Positions 42,966 through 52,641 are shown, numbered from the stretch's first letter. The stretch is 64,000 nt of DNA from a bacterium (GCA_030432695.1 JAUILN010000006.1:1-64000); one strand, 5' to 3'. The notes: generated by a model from the letters alone, not told the origin. Program-made: numbers and translations.

Positions 42966-45090
42966 TCCGCACTCCGTCGAACTGCGAGTAGCGGTCGTAC
43001 CAACCGCCGTCGTTGACCCGCTTCTCGGCCAACAGCTCGAGGTAGCGCGCCGCCTTCGCGGCCAACTCGGTCTCCCCGCGCCGCAGCGCCGCATCCCGCG
43101 CGACGTGCAGGGCCCCCATCCCCCACACTCCGAAGCCCGCGCTCGGCCACATCACCTTGCCCCGGTCCTCGCGCTCCGCGTCGGTCATCGGCTCGCCGCC
43201 CTTCCAGACCATCGCGTAGGCGAGCTGCGCGCCGTAGCCGGGGTGTTCCTGCCAGCAGTCGCGCAGCAACGTCAGCGCCAGCGCATCGACCATCTCCCTC
43301 AGCCGTGGGTCCTGATCCTCGGTCAGGGCCAGGTAGGCCGCGAAGCCGATCACCGTCTGCGACTCTTCCCAGGGCGACCACGACTCGCCCTGGTGATCCG
43401 GGAAGGTCCGCGCGTCGGTGCCGCGCACGTTGAACGGTCGGATCTTGCCCTCGGGCAGGTCGCGGCCGCTCCAGTTGGCGTAGTTCGACTCGAGCATCCG
43501 CGCCCGCATCCGCGCCAGCAACTCGCCGTCGCCGGTGACCAGGTACAGCCAGGTCGCGGCCAGCATGGTCCGGCCCGCGGCGCGTGCCACGCCGGGCTTC
43601 GAGGTCCACAGGTCCTTCTGCAGGGTCTGCGCGGCCAGGTAGAGCTGGGTCTCGTTGCGCATCTCCAGGACCGCCGACGGCGACGCGGTCAGCAGCGCGA
43701 ACGAGCCCATGTAGTTGGTGCTCCAGTGCTCGCGGTCCTTGCCCTTCCAGCCGTTGGTCTCGTAGCGCGGCCGCGGACAGGGCTTGCCGAGGCGGTCGGT
43801 CGACACGCCGCAGTGCCAGTGCGTGACCCCGTCCCAGACCACCCAGCCCGGGTGCCGCGACGACAGCACCGGCGTCGCGTCGTCCTCGAAGTTGTGCACC
43901 GGGCGGCAGCCCTCCTGCAGCACCGAGAACTCGACCTCGTGCAGGTACGACGGCAGACCGTGCGAGGCGACCGGCTCACAGCCCACCTGACCGAAGTCGG
44001 CCTGTTCGCCGGCCTGGCCGGGAACCTTCGCGGGGCCCAGCACCGGGCCGTGCAGCGGATCCGGCTTGGTGGTCTTCGACCAGTTCAGGAACTCGGCGTG
44101 GCGGCGGTTCGCGGCGACGCGGACCGAGCGCGGGTCGGGCATCCACGGAGGTGGCTCGGGGACGTGGCCGAACGCGCCGAACGAACCACTCTGCTGCCAC
44201 TCGGTCGCGCTCCACAGCGGCGCGAGGCTCGCGGCCTTCAGCGTGTCGTCGCGGCGTTGCGCGGTCTCGTCGTCGCCGCCCGACAGCGGGGGGAGCAGTG
44301 CGCCGACCCGGCGGATCCCCTGGCCGTCGCCGAGCGTCACGTTGCGCAACAGCACGTGGCGGGTGCCGAGTCGGGTCGGCTGGCTGTTCACCGCCTGGGG
44401 TCGGCCGTGCCGAGGGAACCAGCCGAGGCCCTGGGTCACGAACACCAGCTCGGTGATCGCCACCTGCATGCGCGGCCTCGCGGGATCCGAGAAGAACACT
44501 CCGAGGCCCAGCTCGCCGTGCTCCTGCCCGGCCCAGACCGTCAGCGGTGCCTCGACCACCAGGCCGCTGTCGCCGACCCGGCAGCGCAGCACGACGACCT
44601 GTCGCGCGGCGTTCTGCTCCAACAGTTCGGATGGCACCAGATCGCCGAGGTGTAGTTCGCCGTCGATCTCGGCGACCACCTGGAGGCGGTGGGGCGGCAG
44701 CGCGAAGGTCGTGTCAGGCAGCGCAGGGCCCGTGCCCGCGTCGAGTTCCAGCTCGACGAGCTGCTGGCCGTCGACCGAGGTGTGGAAGCAGCAGATCGCC
44801 TGGCGCAGCGAGCCGTCGTTCCAGCGGGCACCGAACGGTTGCCAGACCGTGGGGCAGTCGCGGACGTGCAGGTCGGGCAGCTCGTCGACCGTGCCCTTGG
44901 CGAACGGCACCACGACCGAGGTCCACTCGGTCCGCGCGAAGGGCGTCAGGTTCTGCACCGTGACGCGGCGCTGCGCGGTGCCCGCCGCGACCAGCAGCAG
45001 CAGCGCGAGAGCCGCGCGCCAAGCGGTGCGGAGCGCGCGGGCGGGCGCGGTGCCGTCGTCGGGGTGCCGGTTCCGGCCGCGTCGGTGCAT
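42937..45090 (-). CDS. Secreted polysaccharide-lyase-like protein (beta-sandwich plus helical barrel)
   Basis: A 717-residue secreted protein: signal with hydrophobic AWRAALALLLLVAAGTA. The N-terminal 170 residues are beta-rich (VTVQNLTPFARTEWTSVVVP, WQPFGARWNDGSLRQAICCF), a layout I associate with exo-rhamnogalacturonan-lyase-like (PcRGLX) proteins. From about 400 the sequence is helical-toroid-like with aromatic motifs (AAGRTMLAATWLYLVTGDGE, WSPWEESQTVIGFAAYLALT, GFGVWGMGALHVARDAALRR, VNDGGWYDRYSQFDG). Catalytic residues not identified, so the substrate is a guess; a plant or algal polysaccharide is likely. GTG at 45105 is an alternative start. Its 3' end overlaps the preceding convergent gene. 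Confidence 0.55.
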   Translation of the reverse strand: MHRRGRNRHPDDGTAPARALRTAWRAALALLLLVAAGTAQRRVTVQNLTPFARTEWTSVVVPFAKGTVDELPDLHVRDCPTVWQPFGARWNDGSLRQAICCFHTSVDGQQLVELELDAGTGPALPDTTFALPPHRLQVVAEIDGELHLGDLVPSELLEQNAARQVVVLRCRVGDSGLVVEAPLTVWAGQEHGELGLGVFFSDPARPRMQVAITELVFVTQGLGWFPRHGRPQAVNSQPTRLGTRHVLLRNVTLGDGQGIRRVGALLPPLSGGDDETAQRRDDTLKAASLAPLWSATEWQQSGSFGAFGHVPEPPPWMPDPRSVRVAANRRHAEFLNWSKTTKPDPLHGPVLGPAKVPGQAGEQADFGQVGCEPVASHGLPSYLHEVEFSVLQEGCRPVHNFEDDATPVLSSRHPGWVVWDGVTHWHCGVSTDRLGKPCPRPRYETNGWKGKDREHWSTNYMGSFALLTASPSAVLEMRNETQLYLAAQTLQKDLWTSKPGVARAAGRTMLAATWLYLVTGDGELLARMRARMLESNYANWSGRDLPEGKIRPFNVRGTDARTFPDHQGESWSPWEESQTVIGFAAYLALTEDQDPRLREMVDALALTLLRDCWQEHPGYGAQLAYAMVWKGGEPMTDAEREDRGKVMWPSAGFGVWGMGALHVARDAALRRGETELAAKAARYLELLAEKRVNDGGWYDRYSQFDGVRISDRSARQD

Positions 45091-45201
45091 GCGGAGGATC
45101 GTCACGGATCACACCCGTCATGCAACCCGCGCGATGTGGAGCCTGGGTGCAAGTCGCCGGTCTCCCTGGCGCCATTCCTCGTTAGCATCGCAGCGACCGC
45201 C

Positions 45202-47565
45202 ATGACGAATCCGCAGCCGACCGCGTCCTGTCCCGTTCCTCGTCGTGCCTCGCGACCGCTCACGCGGCTCCTCGTCGGCCTGGCCGCCGTCCTGGCGATC
45301 TCCTGGTCGTCCGTATCGGCGCAGGACGAGAAGGCGTTCTTCACCGACGCCGCCGAGTCGCTGAATGCCTTCGCGACCCGCTGCTTCAAGGCGAAGTACC
45401 CGCTCCGCGCGCGCGAGGTCTGGCAGGAGATCCTCCGCGACTACGACACCGACGACGAGGTGGCCCGCAAGGCGCTCGGCTTCCTGAAGGTCGGCGCGAG
45501 TTGGGCTCCCGATTCGCGCTTCGAGTACCCGACCCAGGACGAGCCCGATCCGGCGGTCGCCCGGGTGCTCAGCCGTCAGTGGGACAAGCTCTGCGAGGAA
45601 CTCGCCGAGGACCACCGCTCCCTGGCCGGGGAGTTCAAGGCGGCGGGCAACGAGGAGCGGGCCGAGTACCACTTCGCCCGGGTGCTGCGGTTCGCGCCCG
45701 AGGACGGCACCGCGGTCGCAGAGACGGGGCTCGAGACCTTCGAGGGCCTGCACGGCACGCCGGTCGAGCTGGCGATCCTGCGCCGCTCGAAGCTGATCGA
45801 CCGCACGATCGCCGCCGAACTGGAGAAGGAGTACCCGGTCGAGAAGCTGAGCGGCGAGACCCATCCGCTGATCGACAAGGCGAAGGTGCCGTACTCGGGC
45901 TTCCGCACCGAGCACTTCGTGGTCTGGGGCGATTGGTCCGACGAGCAGCTGATCGCCTGCGCGCAGTACGCCGAGCGGGCGTACGCGCTGTGCACGACGC
46001 TGTTCGATGGTATCGCGGTCTACAAGTGGCCGCACAAGGACCAGTACGACCTCGCGTTCTTCCAGGCGCGCGACACCTGGGTGCAGGTGCTGCGCGCCAA
46101 CGAGGGCGAGTTCAGCGGCCGTGACCTGGAGTTCACCATCGCCAACACCTCCGGCACCTCGATGGGCAGCGGGACCGACATGGTGAAGATCGTCGGCTTC
46201 GAGTCGGCGGCGACCATCGAGGACATGGCGGTGCGTGCGGTCGCGCAGGCCTGGGCCCGGTTCGGTGCCGACGCGCTGCAGGAGGGTATCGGCCACGCGG
46301 TGGTCGGCTGGTTCTTCGGCCGCAATCTGGTGTTCTCGGTGGGACAGCAGAAGGGCGAAGGCACCTCGTCGGGCGCCAAGGCCGAGAAGTTCAACATGCC
46401 GGACCTCTCGATCTGGCAGGAACTCGCGCTGCGCATCGCCTGGGAAGAGACCGACACCCCGTGCGCCAAGCTGCCCCTGGTCACCGCCGCCGACTTCTCC
46501 AGCGTGGACCGCATCAAGGCCTGGGGCATCTGCGACTACCTGTTGCGTCGCGATCCGGAGCTGCTGTGGAAGCTCGACCGTACCAAGGTCGAGGGTGCGG
46601 GTTCGCAGAACCAGGTTCGCGAGAAGTTCTCCGAGAAGACCGAAGGCAAGCTGACCTGCGACGGGCTCGACGATGCGTGGCGGCGCTTCTGGACCGAGGA
46701 CTCGCCGATCCTGCGCGCGGTGATGGGCAAGGAGACGCCGCTCGAGTCGGTCAGCAAGGATGCGCCGAAGTTCCTGGTCGCGTTCAACGAGGTGCGCAAG
46801 CTCTTCGATCTGAGCGGCGTGCACTGGAGCGCCGAGTATTCGGGCGCGTGCAAGCAGCACGCCGACTACCTGGCGGAGAACAAGCGCGCGCGCGGGCCGG
46901 TCGACGAGCACACCCAGGATCCGTCGGACGGCGGCACCAACAACGGTCGGACCTTCGCCGGCAATGCGCTGGTCGACGTGAAGGCCAAGAACCCCGACGA
47001 CACCATCGAGAACTGGCTGCAGTTCCCCGGCTATCGCGATGCGCTCTGTGACCCCGGTCTCGAGTCGGTCGGCATCTATGCTGACAAGGGTATCCTGGTG
47101 ATGGACGTGATCCGCGGCCGCAGCCCTGCCGGCAAGCTCGTGCGCTTCCCCAATGGTGTGGCGGTGGGAGGTGGCGTGCCCGCCAATGCCAACGCCACGA
47201 TGGTGGTGCCGACCTCGGTGAAGGTGGGCGACCTGGGGCCCGACGTCGAGCGCGTGCTGGCGAATGCCGGCCAGAAGCGGGCCAAGACGGTCGGCTATCC
47301 GCTGTCGCTGCACTTCTTCGCGACCGGCGCCCTGCCGAAGCAGGGCAGCGTGCAGTGCATCGTCAAGCGCAACGACAAGGAACTCGTCGAGGGCGTAGTG
47401 CACTACGCCGACGGCGGCGCCAGCCGTCGTTCGTCGGCCCCTGGGCTGGTGGTCTTCTATCCCTTCGAGGCCCTGAAGCGCGGCAGCGCCTACACGGTGG
47501 AGTGGAGCTTCGAGAAGCAGGGCGGACGCGAGGCGCTGCAGAAGTACCAGTTCTTCACGAAGTGA
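45202..47565 (+). CDS. Secreted protein with degenerate peptidase-MA-like region and CAP domain
   Basis: A 787-residue secreted protein. Signal: LTRLLVGLAAVLAISWSSVS then AQD. The N-terminal part is a helical/TPR-like region (FATRCFKAKYPLRAREVWQE, AGNEERAEYHFARVLRFAPE). The middle (about 210-480) follows the layout of planctomycete DUF1570/peptidase-MA-like proteins (TEHFVVWGDWSDEQLIACAQ, YDLAFFQARDTWVQVL) but the expected HExxH reads RAVAQAW and the later WLxEGxA reads ALQEGIG, so zinc binding appears lost. Residues about 525-640 form a CAP/SCP-like domain (FNEVRKLFDLSGVHWSAEYS, YRDALCDPGLESVGIYADKG), and the C-terminus is a beta-sandwich. Followed 19 bp later by an M48 protease gene. Confidence 0.6.
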   Translation: MTNPQPTASCPVPRRASRPLTRLLVGLAAVLAISWSSVSAQDEKAFFTDAAESLNAFATRCFKAKYPLRAREVWQEILRDYDTDDEVARKALGFLKVGASWAPDSRFEYPTQDEPDPAVARVLSRQWDKLCEELAEDHRSLAGEFKAAGNEERAEYHFARVLRFAPEDGTAVAETGLETFEGLHGTPVELAILRRSKLIDRTIAAELEKEYPVEKLSGETHPLIDKAKVPYSGFRTEHFVVWGDWSDEQLIACAQYAERAYALCTTLFDGIAVYKWPHKDQYDLAFFQARDTWVQVLRANEGEFSGRDLEFTIANTSGTSMGSGTDMVKIVGFESAATIEDMAVRAVAQAWARFGADALQEGIGHAVVGWFFGRNLVFSVGQQKGEGTSSGAKAEKFNMPDLSIWQELALRIAWEETDTPCAKLPLVTAADFSSVDRIKAWGICDYLLRRDPELLWKLDRTKVEGAGSQNQVREKFSEKTEGKLTCDGLDDAWRRFWTEDSPILRAVMGKETPLESVSKDAPKFLVAFNEVRKLFDLSGVHWSAEYSGACKQHADYLAENKRARGPVDEHTQDPSDGGTNNGRTFAGNALVDVKAKNPDDTIENWLQFPGYRDALCDPGLESVGIYADKGILVMDVIRGRSPAGKLVRFPNGVAVGGGVPANANATMVVPTSVKVGDLGPDVERVLANAGQKRAKTVGYPLSLHFFATGALPKQGSVQCIVKRNDKELVEGVVHYADGGASRRSSAPGLVVFYPFEALKRGSAYTVEWSFEKQGGREALQKYQFFTK

Positions 47566-47584
47566 CACTCTGCGACTCCAGGTC

Positions 47585-48946
47585 ATGGACCTCTGGCTCG
47601 GACTGGTACCCGGACTGCTGTTCCTGCTGGCCGGTACCCTCGCCTCGGCTGCCTCGCTCGGTCTCGTCGTGCTGTTCGCGCCGCGGGGCTACCCGGACGA
47701 TGCGCACTGGAGCGAGCGCGCCCGGTTCTACTGGCCCGTCGCACGCGGTGTGTCGTTCGCGGCGACCGTGCCCCTGGTGTCGGTTTCGATCGGCTACGCC
47801 CTCGTCGGTACCGGAGGCGTGTCGAGCATTCATCCGCTGACGGTCTTCGGCCTCGGCGGCTGGATTGTCTACGGCCTGTTGCTGCCGTTCGCTCTTTGGC
47901 GGGTGATCAGGCGGATGCGGCCCGCGACGAAGCGCTACGCCCTGAGGGGGCGCGATGCCCTGTGGACGATGCTGTTGGTTCCGGTGCCGATCCTGATCCC
48001 GGTGCTGGCCGCCGGCCTGCTGCCGCCCGACCGACCCTGGATCGCCGTGCCCGGTGTGCTGCTGGTCATCGCTGCGCTGGTGTTCCACAACTCGGGCGGG
48101 TCGCGTTGGCTCGGTCGGTTCTGTGGCTTCGAGCGGCCGGCACCTGCGCCGCTGGAGCGACTCGTCGGGGACGCGGCCGATCGCGCCGGTCTCGCGCGGC
48201 CCCGGGTCCTGGAGCTTCGTCACGTGGATGCCAACGCGTACGTCTTCCCGTTCTCCAGGGTGGTCGGCTTCACGACTCCGGCCATCGACCTTCTCGACGA
48301 AGCGGAGCAGCGTGGCATCGCGGACCACGAGATCGGCCACCTGAAAGAGCCTGCGTCCGTGCGGATGCTGCGGTCGATCGGGGTCGTGACCCTGTCGGCA
48401 GTCGCGGCGAGCCGGTTGCTCCTGCATCAGGTCGGCCCGTGGTCCTTGATCGTGGTCGGCCTGGCGATCGTCCTACTGGGACTGGGGTCGATGCGGACCG
48501 CGCGACGCATGGAGCATGCCGCCGACGAGCATGCCCACCAGCAGGGTGATCCGGCGGTGTTCGCTCGGGCGATCGAGAAGTTGCACGCCCACAACCTGAC
48601 ACCCGCGGTCGTGGGGTCGCGCAACCAGACCCACCCTGACCTCGTCGATCGCCTCGAGCAGGCTGGCCTCGAGCTGGACTGGCCGCGTCCTGGGCCTCCG
48701 CTGAAGCGGTTCGATCTGAAGGTGGCTCCCTTGTCGCTGGCGATGGCGTTGGTGATCCCTGCGCTGTGCCTTCGGGACGAGGCCTCGTGGCGTGGCGAGT
48801 ATCGTGTCGGCTGGGCATGGACCGATTTCCTGGTCTATGGCGGCAGCTACGAGTCGGCCTGCAGATTGGCAGAGGGCGCGAGGCAACGTGGCGACCTCGA
48901 CGCGGCCGGCGAGTGGTTGGAGATCGCTGCCCGATTCGGGGATTGA
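47585..48946 (+). CDS. M48-family membrane metalloprotease
   Basis: A 453-residue integral membrane zinc protease. Several N-terminal TM segments (LWLGLVPGLLFLLAGTLASA, YGLLLPFALW, LLVPVPILIPVLAAGLLPPD) precede the catalytic region: VVGFTTPAIDLLDEAEQRGI, then ADHEIGHLKEPASV with the HExxH zinc site, and RMEHAADEHAHQQGDPAVFA with the third ligand Glu (ExxxD). This is the M48/HtpX-Ste24 arrangement, acting on membrane or misfolded proteins. The C-terminus has another TM segment (APLSLAMALVIPALCL) and a TPR-like helix pair. Probably co-transcribed with the preceding CAP protein. Confidence 0.85.
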   Translation: MDLWLGLVPGLLFLLAGTLASAASLGLVVLFAPRGYPDDAHWSERARFYWPVARGVSFAATVPLVSVSIGYALVGTGGVSSIHPLTVFGLGGWIVYGLLLPFALWRVIRRMRPATKRYALRGRDALWTMLLVPVPILIPVLAAGLLPPDRPWIAVPGVLLVIAALVFHNSGGSRWLGRFCGFERPAPAPLERLVGDAADRAGLARPRVLELRHVDANAYVFPFSRVVGFTTPAIDLLDEAEQRGIADHEIGHLKEPASVRMLRSIGVVTLSAVAASRLLLHQVGPWSLIVVGLAIVLLGLGSMRTARRMEHAADEHAHQQGDPAVFARAIEKLHAHNLTPAVVGSRNQTHPDLVDRLEQAGLELDWPRPGPPLKRFDLKVAPLSLAMALVIPALCLRDEASWRGEYRVGWAWTDFLVYGGSYESACRLAEGARQRGDLDAAGEWLEIAARFGD

Positions 48947-49001
48947 ACTCCCCGGGGAGGATCCCTCCGATTCCGCCAGCGGACGACGCGCGCCCCTTCC
49001 G

Positions 49002-49769
49002 ATGACCACCAACCGCTACCGCAGCCTCGATCCGGTCCAGATCGTCGAGACCGTCGCGCGCCTGCGCGACCGGATCCGCGAGCGCTTCCCCGAGGCCAAC
49101 CTGGTGCGCGTCGCCGAGGAGCTCCACCACGTCGCCGCCGACGCCGCGCGCCGCAACGAGGAGATCCGCCGGCCGAACCTGTGGCTCCGGGCGGTGAGCC
49201 TGTTCCTGCTGGGGGTCGGTGCGGTGGCGTTGGTCGGTGCGGTGATGGCGGTCCACCCGCACCTCGACGACGACTGGCGGGTGGCGGAGGTGATCCAGAC
49301 CCTCGAGGCTTCGCTGGGGGCTCTGTTCTTCCTGGGCGCCGGGATCGTGCTGGTCGCGTCCTTGGAGGCCCGCGCCAAGCGCTCGCGCTGTCTCACCGCG
49401 GTGCACGAGATGCGCGCGATGGCGCACATCGTCGACATGCACCAGCTCACCAAGGACCCCGAGCGCTCACCGGAGGAGGCCGAGCAGGACACCCCGAGTT
49501 CCCCGAAGCGCAAGCTGACGCGGTTCCAACTGGTGCGCTACCTCGACTACTGCAGCGAGCTGCTGTCGTTGATCGGCAAGGTGGCGGCGGTCTACGTGCA
49601 GGGCTTCAACGACCCGCAGGCGCGCGACGCGGTCGACGAGGTCGAGAGCTTGACCACCGGGCTGAGCCGCAAGATCTGGCAGAAGATCATGATCCTCGAC
49701 CAGAGCGGTTTCGCGGCGGCGCCGCGGTCCGTGCGTGAGAGCGAGAGTGGAGCGGATGGGGCAGCCTGA
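49002..49769 (+). CDS. Two-TM membrane protein upstream of a Ser/Thr kinase
   Basis: A 255-residue membrane protein. The N-terminal 60 residues are a charged helix (IVETVARLRDRIRERFPEAN, LVRVAEELHHVAADAARRNE). Two adjacent TM segments follow (LWLRAVSLFLLGVGAVALVG, and LGALFFLGAGIVLVASLEAR), then a cytoplasmic C-terminal region of about 130 residues with helices (RFQLVRYLDYCSELLSLIGK). No family recognised. Its 3' end overlaps the kinase gene by 14 bp, so the two products probably work together; it may be a substrate or membrane partner. Confidence 0.6.
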   Translation: MTTNRYRSLDPVQIVETVARLRDRIRERFPEANLVRVAEELHHVAADAARRNEEIRRPNLWLRAVSLFLLGVGAVALVGAVMAVHPHLDDDWRVAEVIQTLEASLGALFFLGAGIVLVASLEARAKRSRCLTAVHEMRAMAHIVDMHQLTKDPERSPEEAEQDTPSSPKRKLTRFQLVRYLDYCSELLSLIGKVAAVYVQGFNDPQARDAVDEVESLTTGLSRKIWQKIMILDQSGFAAAPRSVRESESGADGAA

Positions 49770-51948
49770 CGAGATGTCCAGGCTGCAGGCCGCGCTGGAT
49801 CTGCATGCCGAGTGGAGCCGCGGTCGTCACGGCGACGACCGGGACGCGTTCCTCGCCGCGCACGCCGAGCTGCGCGACCTGTTGGAGCCGTTGTTCGACG
49901 ACGAGGCGGAGGGTGTTGCGGAGCCCGGCACCGACCGGCCGCGGCGGTTGGGCGACTACGAGCTGCTCCGCGAGATCGGCCGCGGTGGTATGGGCGTGGT
50001 CTTCGAGGCCCGGCAGGTCGGCCTCGAGCGGCGGGTCGCGGTCAAGGTGTTGTCGGACGCGCTGAACCTCGCGCCGCGGACGGTGGCCCGCTTCCGCCGC
50101 GAAGCCGCGACCGCCGCGCGTCTCGACCATCCGGCGATCGTCGGGGTCCACGCCACCGGCGAGGTCGACGGCGTGCACTGGTTCGCGATGGAGCTGATCG
50201 ACGGCCTGCCGCTCGACGAGCACGTGGCCGCGTTGCGCAGCACGCGTCCCGACGCGGTGGTGCGCGAGACCGTCGAGCTCTGTGCGCGGATCGCCGACGC
50301 GTTGCACTTCGCCCACGAGGCGGGGGTGGTGCACCGCGACGTCAAGCCGAGCAACGTGCTGGTGCGGCAGGACGGCACGCCGGTGCTCACCGACTTCGGC
50401 CTGGCCCGCGAGCAGGGGCTGCCTTCACTGAGCCAGACCGGCGACTTCGCGGGCACGCCGTACTACGTCTCCCCCGAGCAGGCGCTCGGCACCGGCAAGG
50501 AGCTCGACCGCCGGACCGACGTGTTCTCGCTCGGCGTGACGCTCTACGAGCTCCTGACCGAGCGGCGTCCCTTCCCCGGTGAGAGTTCCGACCAGGTGCT
50601 GGTGGGCATCCTCACGCGCGATCCGCCGGATCCCCAGAAGGTCGCGCCCACGCTGAACCGGGACATCGCGGCGATCCTGCTCAAGGCCCTCGAGAAGGAG
50701 CGCGACCGCCGCTATGAGTCGGCCGCGGCGTTCGCCGCCGACCTGCGCAACTTCCTGGCGTTCCGGCCGGTGGTCGCGAAGCGGGCGGGAGCGTTGCGGC
50801 GGCTTACCCGTGCGGTCCGTCGCGAGCCGCTGAAGGTCGCGCTCTGGGGGATCCTGGCGGTGGGTCTGCCGACGGTGGGCTGGCTCGGCTACCGACTGAT
50901 CGATCAGCAGCAGGCCGCGGCGGTCGGCGAGCGCGCGATCACCCGGCAGACGGTCGAGGAACGCCTGCTCGAAGCGACCCGCGCCAAGTTCCTGCAGGAC
51001 CTGGAGACCGCTGAACAGGTCTACGCGGAGATCCTCGACCTCGCGCCCGACGAGCCCATGGCCGTAGCCGAGGTCGCGTTGCACCACTGCCGGATCAAGC
51101 GCGACGGGGTGATGGTCGCACCGGGGCAGGCACTGGCGGTGCTCGATGCCCGCCCGGAACTGCTGGCGGCGGAGCCGGGCCTGCGGCGGATCCGGCTGCT
51201 CGCGCTCGACGAGCTCGGCCGCAGCGCGGAGGCCGAGGCGCTACGCGCGACCCTCGGCGAGCCCGCGACGGCGATGGAACACTACGTGGCCGGCTACCAG
51301 GACCAGGCGGCGCTGCAGCGCGGTGATGCCGAGAAGCTCGCCTCGGCATTCGAGCATCTGCGCACCGCAGTGCTCCGTGCGCCGAAGCCCAACCCGGTCT
51401 ACCTGTCGACGCTGTTCGTGCTGGCCAGCCTCGTGGAGGACGAGGCGATCGAGCGCGAGGCGGTCGCCGCGCTGCTGCACCTGTGGCCGGACGCGCCGGC
51501 GCCGTGGATCTTCGAGACGCTCTACTGGTACGAGCGCGACGACGCCCGCACCGAGGCCGCGGCCCGCGAGGTCCTCGCGCGGCTGCCGGGCTACTACTGG
51601 GCCCACTGGAAGATCGGCGAGATGCAGGAACGGCGCGGCGAGGTCGACGCGGCGCTGGCCAGCTACGAGGCGGCATGGGCGGCCTTCCGCGGCGATCCGG
51701 TGATCGCCGTGGCACTCGCCGAGCTGCACCGCGAGGCCGACCAGCTTGCGCGGACCTACGAGGTCTACACCGAGCTCGGTGAGCAGTTCCCCATCGCCCT
51801 CGACGTGCAGCGCGAGCGCGGCGCGATCCTGGTCGAACTCGGGCGCTACGCCGAGGCCGTGCCGATCCTGGAGCGGGTCGCCGAGGATCCGGAGTTCAAG
51901 TCCGACGCGGTGCAGGAGCTGTTGGAGGAGGCGCGAGCCGGCCGCTGA
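49756..51948 (+). CDS. Ser/Thr protein kinase with TM segment and TPR-like C-terminus
   Basis: A 730-residue Hanks-type kinase. The catalytic domain spans about 67-340: Gly loop EIGRGGMGVVFEA, RRVAVKVLSD with Lys97, VVHRDVKPSNVLVRQD catalytic loop, LTDFGLAREQG (DFG), AGTPYYVSPEQALG and RTDVFSLGVTLYELLTERRP. The N-terminal 60 residues are a charged Asp/Glu-rich segment. A TM helix (LKVALWGILAVGLPTVGWLG) follows, then an extracytoplasmic helical repeat region of about 340 residues (TAEQVYAEILDLAPDEPMAV, YYWAHWKIGEMQERRGEVDA, GDPVIAVALAELHREADQLA). This kinase-TM-TPR layout is common in planctomycetes. The ATG at 49756 has an upstream GGAG. Confidence 0.9.
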   Translation: MGQPDEMSRLQAALDLHAEWSRGRHGDDRDAFLAAHAELRDLLEPLFDDEAEGVAEPGTDRPRRLGDYELLREIGRGGMGVVFEARQVGLERRVAVKVLSDALNLAPRTVARFRREAATAARLDHPAIVGVHATGEVDGVHWFAMELIDGLPLDEHVAALRSTRPDAVVRETVELCARIADALHFAHEAGVVHRDVKPSNVLVRQDGTPVLTDFGLAREQGLPSLSQTGDFAGTPYYVSPEQALGTGKELDRRTDVFSLGVTLYELLTERRPFPGESSDQVLVGILTRDPPDPQKVAPTLNRDIAAILLKALEKERDRRYESAAAFAADLRNFLAFRPVVAKRAGALRRLTRAVRREPLKVALWGILAVGLPTVGWLGYRLIDQQQAAAVGERAITRQTVEERLLEATRAKFLQDLETAEQVYAEILDLAPDEPMAVAEVALHHCRIKRDGVMVAPGQALAVLDARPELLAAEPGLRRIRLLALDELGRSAEAEALRATLGEPATAMEHYVAGYQDQAALQRGDAEKLASAFEHLRTAVLRAPKPNPVYLSTLFVLASLVEDEAIEREAVAALLHLWPDAPAPWIFETLYWYERDDARTEAAAREVLARLPGYYWAHWKIGEMQERRGEVDAALASYEAAWAAFRGDPVIAVALAELHREADQLARTYEVYTELGEQFPIALDVQRERGAILVELGRYAEAVPILERVAEDPEFKSDAVQELLEEARAGR

Positions 51949-51957
51949 TCCCTGCCG

Positions 51958-51994
51958 TTCTTTCTGGTGGGTGCGAGCCACCGACCAGGAAGAA
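51958..51994. terminator. Imperfect stem-loop after the kinase gene
   Basis: TTCTTTCTGGT (left) pairs with ACCAGGAAGAA (right) with one mismatch, and inner GGT/ACC bases extend the stem. It lies between the kinase stop and the NUDIX start, and is the most likely end of the kinase operon. Confidence 0.5.
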
Positions 51995-52001
51995 TGGGTG
52001 C

Positions 52002-52409
52002 ATGAAGCCCCGCATCCTCGCCGCCGGCGCGCTCCTGTGGCGCGACGAGACGCATCGTGAGATCTGCCTCGTGCACCGCCACCGCTACGACGACTGGTGC
52101 CTGCCCAAGGGCAAGCTCGGCAAACGCGAGCGCTTCCTCGCGGCGGTCGCCCGCGAGACCGAGGAGGAGACCGGCTACCCGGTGCGGGTCGGCGCGTTCG
52201 CCGGCGAGCTGTTCTACGAGGTGAAGGACGTGCCGAAGACTGTGCTGTTCTGGCACTGCTATCCCATCGCGGAGGAGCCGGTCGGGGTGCCCGATCCGGA
52301 CGAGGTCGAGGCGGTCGCCTGGCTTCGCCGGGAGGAGGCCCTGGCGCGGCTGACCTACGCGGACGAACGGGCTCTGGTGCAGGCGGCTGCCGGCGGCTCG
52401 GACTCCTGA
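52002..52409 (+). CDS. NUDIX hydrolase
   Basis: A 135-residue NUDIX protein. The box runs GKLGKRERFLAAVARETEEE followed by TGYPV, giving the GX5EX7REUXEEXGU consensus with the catalytic RETEEE. N-terminal AAGALLWRDETHREICLVHR and WCLPKGKLG, and C-terminal EVEAVAWLRREEALARL, match the diadenosine-polyphosphate/general NUDIX subtype also seen in MutT-like proteins. It would hydrolyse a nucleoside diphosphate linked to X; the exact substrate cannot be told. Normal length. A stem-loop covers its stop codon. Confidence 0.9.
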   Translation: MKPRILAAGALLWRDETHREICLVHRHRYDDWCLPKGKLGKRERFLAAVARETEEETGYPVRVGAFAGELFYEVKDVPKTVLFWHCYPIAEEPVGVPDPDEVEAVAWLRREEALARLTYADERALVQAAAGGSDS

Positions 52410-52430
52410 CCGGTGCCTGGGCTACCGGTC
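52408..52430. terminator. Stem-loop at the NUDIX stop
   Basis: GACCGGT (52408-52414) and ACCGGTC (52424-52430) flank a 9-base loop, overlapping the stop codon; an outer GGACTC / GAGTCC pair (52400-52405 with 52437-52442) can extend it. Likely terminator of the NUDIX transcript. Confidence 0.5.
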
Positions 52431-52641
52431 GCGGCAGAGTCCGTCGCTCCGATCACGCGCGTCCGGCACCGCGGTCGGCTTCCGCAGGCCCGGTCGGCGC
52501 AGCCGTTTGGATCGAGGCTCCGGGAGTTGGCAGGCAGGTTGCGCTCCTCGCGGCGGACGAGGATCCGCCTTCGAAGCGTCCCTTCTCGCGTCGCGCGCCT
52601 CCGCGGATCCAGGCGGCGATGGGCTCCGACGCCATCCCGAC

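Noticed and set aside
45118..47586. Minus-strand open frame of about 820 codons opposite the CAP-domain gene
   Set aside because: Same shadow effect; low-complexity composition and no start context, whereas the plus strand has a signal peptide and CAP motifs.
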